35,767 bases of DNA from Planctomycetota bacterium (GTDB lineage: Bacteria; Planctomycetota; GCA-2746535). The notes beneath the pieces are model-generated. The model was given only the letters and a program-made list of their open reading frames with translations. It searched no databases and was not told the DNA's origin. Below, in pieces: positions 34,568 to 35,767 of the stretch (its first letter is position 1; each line of letters starts with the position of its first letter). The stretch is from the NCBI GenBank assembly GCA_002746535.1, contig NVWA01000024.1:60642-96408 (forward strand). The letters are read 5' to 3'. The position numbers and the translations under genes were made by a program.

Positions 34568-34568
34568 T

Positions 34569-34866
34569 TTTTAACAAGAAAAATGCAACGGAACTTTTAA
34601 GTCATCGCCTTTACGCAACAAAACATAATTCTACTGATAATAATTCTCAGCCATAGAACTAAGACCTAACCCTTGTCTTGCGGTTTTTTTATACTAGGCA
34701 ACTCAATAGTAGTTTAGAGTATTGGTAACTTCCTGTATCATAAGAAATTTAATGTCGGTTTCCTGAATTATTATGCCCTACAATTTCTAACATATATAAT
34801 GTTTAGACAATCAACTTTTCTTTGGTAGATTATCCAGTGATTCCTTTACATATAAACAAGTTAGGC
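34569..34866 (+). other. Spacer with candidate attC-like site before the methyltransferase gene
   Basis: A 328-bp gap with no gene. At 34571-34616 a sequence starting TTAACAAG and containing CGGAACTTTTAA and GCCTTTACG aligns with 33921-33965 after the GNAT gene. The 18-mer TACTGATAATAATTCTCA (34632-34649) repeats 33286-33303. TTCTAAC (34785-34791) is the exact complement of the upstream core GTTAGAA (34037-34043). GTTAGGC (34860-34866) fits the integron R' consensus GTTRRRY; 34785-34866 would be an 82-bp attC. A clear L''/L' stem was not found. Confidence 0.38.
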
Positions 34867-34895
34867 CTTAATCTATAAGCAGAGACAAAGAATCT

Positions 34896-35765
34896 ATGAA
34901 CAATGCCAGAGAACAATTCGGTAAAACCTTCAATCCCAGCGCAATCCTGTATGAAAGAGTTCGCCCATCATACCCGAAGGGTCTCATTGATGATGTTATA
35001 AGTCTTTCGGGCATGCCGAATAAAGGGCAAATTCTTGAGATAGGATGCGGAACTGGGAAGGCGACCGAATTATTCGCTGCTAGGGGCTATGCCCTAGATT
35101 GCCTCGATATCGGTAAAGACCTGGCGTCCATTGCAGCCGAAAAATTCAAGGATCTCGAAGATATTCATATCAACATCAGTTCTTTTGAAAACTGGGATGC
35201 CTCCGATAATTCTTACGACCTTATTATATCGGCAGCATCCTTTCATTGGGTTGATCCAGGTGTTAGATTCAATAAGAGTGCTGCTTTGCTTTGCGAGACT
35301 GGAGCCCTTGCGGTCTTCACAAACAAACTCGTCAAGAATGATGAAGGGTTCTTCGCTAGAGTGCAGGACGTGTACCAAACATATGCTCCCAGCATGGAGC
35401 GTATAAAGAATGAACAAAGGAAGCTGTGGGTAGAACCTGTTACAGGCGAAGAGTTATTCAATGAACCAATCGTCAGGAAGTATCCTTGGGTAGAAGAATA
35501 CAGCGCGGATGACTACGTAGCTCTTCTGGGGACCTATTCAGATCACCTGAGTCTTCCTGAAGAAGAGAGGTCATCCCTATTCGGGCGCATTGCTGAATTA
35601 GTCCATGACGAATATGCAGGGATTGTTTGTAGGCACTATGAGGCTGTATTAACACTAAGGACTCTAAGGCCTAACTTCAAGCTTGAAGTGCAACACTTAT
35701 TGATTGATTTCATAAAGAGTCTCCGGTGTAATATAGCCGTATCTTTCTCTCGGCCTTGTGTTTAG
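34896..35765 (+). CDS. Class I SAM-dependent methyltransferase
   Basis: A 289-residue methyltransferase. Motif I is ILEIGCGTGKATELFA (residues ~48-63), the acidic end of strand 2 is CLDIGKD, and motif post-I to IV is YDLIISAASFHWVDP. The N-terminal FNPSAILYERVRPSYPKGLI is typical of the YcgJ/UbiE-like small-molecule branch. The family usually ends near residue 255 (RHYEAVLTLRTLRP), and ~33 more residues here have a different character. Within that extension lies GCCTAAC (35669-35675), so the ORF may run into a recombination site. Base composition is clearly richer in GC (one sampled line is 53% against 28-40% in neighbours), consistent with acquisition. Substrate unknown. Confidence 0.82.
   Translation: MNNAREQFGKTFNPSAILYERVRPSYPKGLIDDVISLSGMPNKGQILEIGCGTGKATELFAARGYALDCLDIGKDLASIAAEKFKDLEDIHINISSFENWDASDNSYDLIISAASFHWVDPGVRFNKSAALLCETGALAVFTNKLVKNDEGFFARVQDVYQTYAPSMERIKNEQRKLWVEPVTGEELFNEPIVRKYPWVEEYSADDYVALLGTYSDHLSLPEEERSSLFGRIAELVHDEYAGIVCRHYEAVLTLRTLRPNFKLEVQHLLIDFIKSLRCNIAVSFSRPCV
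35669..35675 (+). other. Candidate cassette core site inside the methyltransferase 3' end
   Basis: GCCTAAC fits the integron R'' consensus RYYYAAC and is the exact complement of GTTAGGC at 34860-34866, the relation expected between the two ends of one integrated cassette. The site's right half would lie beyond the window. Confidence 0.35.
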
Positions 35766-35767
35766 TT

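Noticed and set aside
34896..35767. Opposite-strand and alternative-frame ORFs in the methyltransferase gene
   Set aside because: They overlap a motif-complete methyltransferase and are explained by its higher GC content.

Overview
The window is AT-rich chromosomal DNA, and its gene content suggests a marine bacterium of the Planctomycetota-Verrucomicrobiota-Chlamydiota group, most likely Lentisphaera-like. This rests on the combination of a Gfo/Idh oxidoreductase, a phytanoyl-CoA-dioxygenase-like enzyme next to an AraC regulator, a GntR-LacI hybrid repressor, large secreted GH42/GH123-like proteins, an HTTM (vitamin K gamma-carboxylase-like) membrane protein, a TPR-type sigma-54 activator and nucleotide-transporter-like proteins fused to HEAT repeats and a cyclic-nucleotide domain. 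It is an inference from protein families; no rRNA or tRNA gene was seen.

Left part (1-9.5 kb): a truncated secreted protein, a divergent AraC/dioxygenase pair, then a catabolic-looking locus. The locus has a GntR-LacI regulator in an operon with a secreted Kelch protein, a Gfo/Idh oxidoreductase, a divergent cupin-AraC regulator and a metallophosphoesterase. Palindromes with an ACATGT core lie upstream of both the GntR-LacI gene and the oxidoreductase gene, so the regulator probably controls both. Long inverted repeats sharing a 19-mer lie at 2.1-2.4 kb and 6.1-6.25 kb.

Middle (9.6-19.4 kb): two tandem 982-residue paralogues, each with an NTT/MFS-like membrane domain, HEAT repeats and a C-terminal cyclic-nucleotide-binding domain. 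Next comes a FeeM/autoinducer-synthase-like acyltransferase, divergent from a sigma-54 activator with a TPR-like N-terminus and a winged-helix C-terminus. The acyltransferase promoter region contains a close match to a -24/-12 sigma-54 promoter, which makes a local regulator-target pair plausible.

19.5-28.8 kb: a minus-strand run in transcription order: a 51-residue membrane peptide (short, TTG start) overlapping the HTTM protein by 4 bases, a 1311-residue secreted GH42-like protein, a DoxX-like membrane protein and a secreted GH123-like/DUF4091 protein. This looks like polysaccharide or glycoprotein processing at the cell envelope.

28.8-35.8 kb is accessory DNA: a ~294 bp nested inverted repeat, a lipoprotein, and a small integrative-element remnant. 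The remnant has an excisionase-like gene overlapping a tyrosine recombinase interrupted by one in-frame ochre codon, divergent from two unrecognised genes behind three TGGC(G/A)C motifs spaced exactly 10 bp apart. After these come doubtful small minus-strand ORFs and three same-strand single-domain genes (GNAT, secreted glyoxalase-fold, SAM methyltransferase). Their spacers share repeats and carry complementary integron-like core sites, which suggests a gene-cassette array or its remains. No integron integrase gene is in the window.
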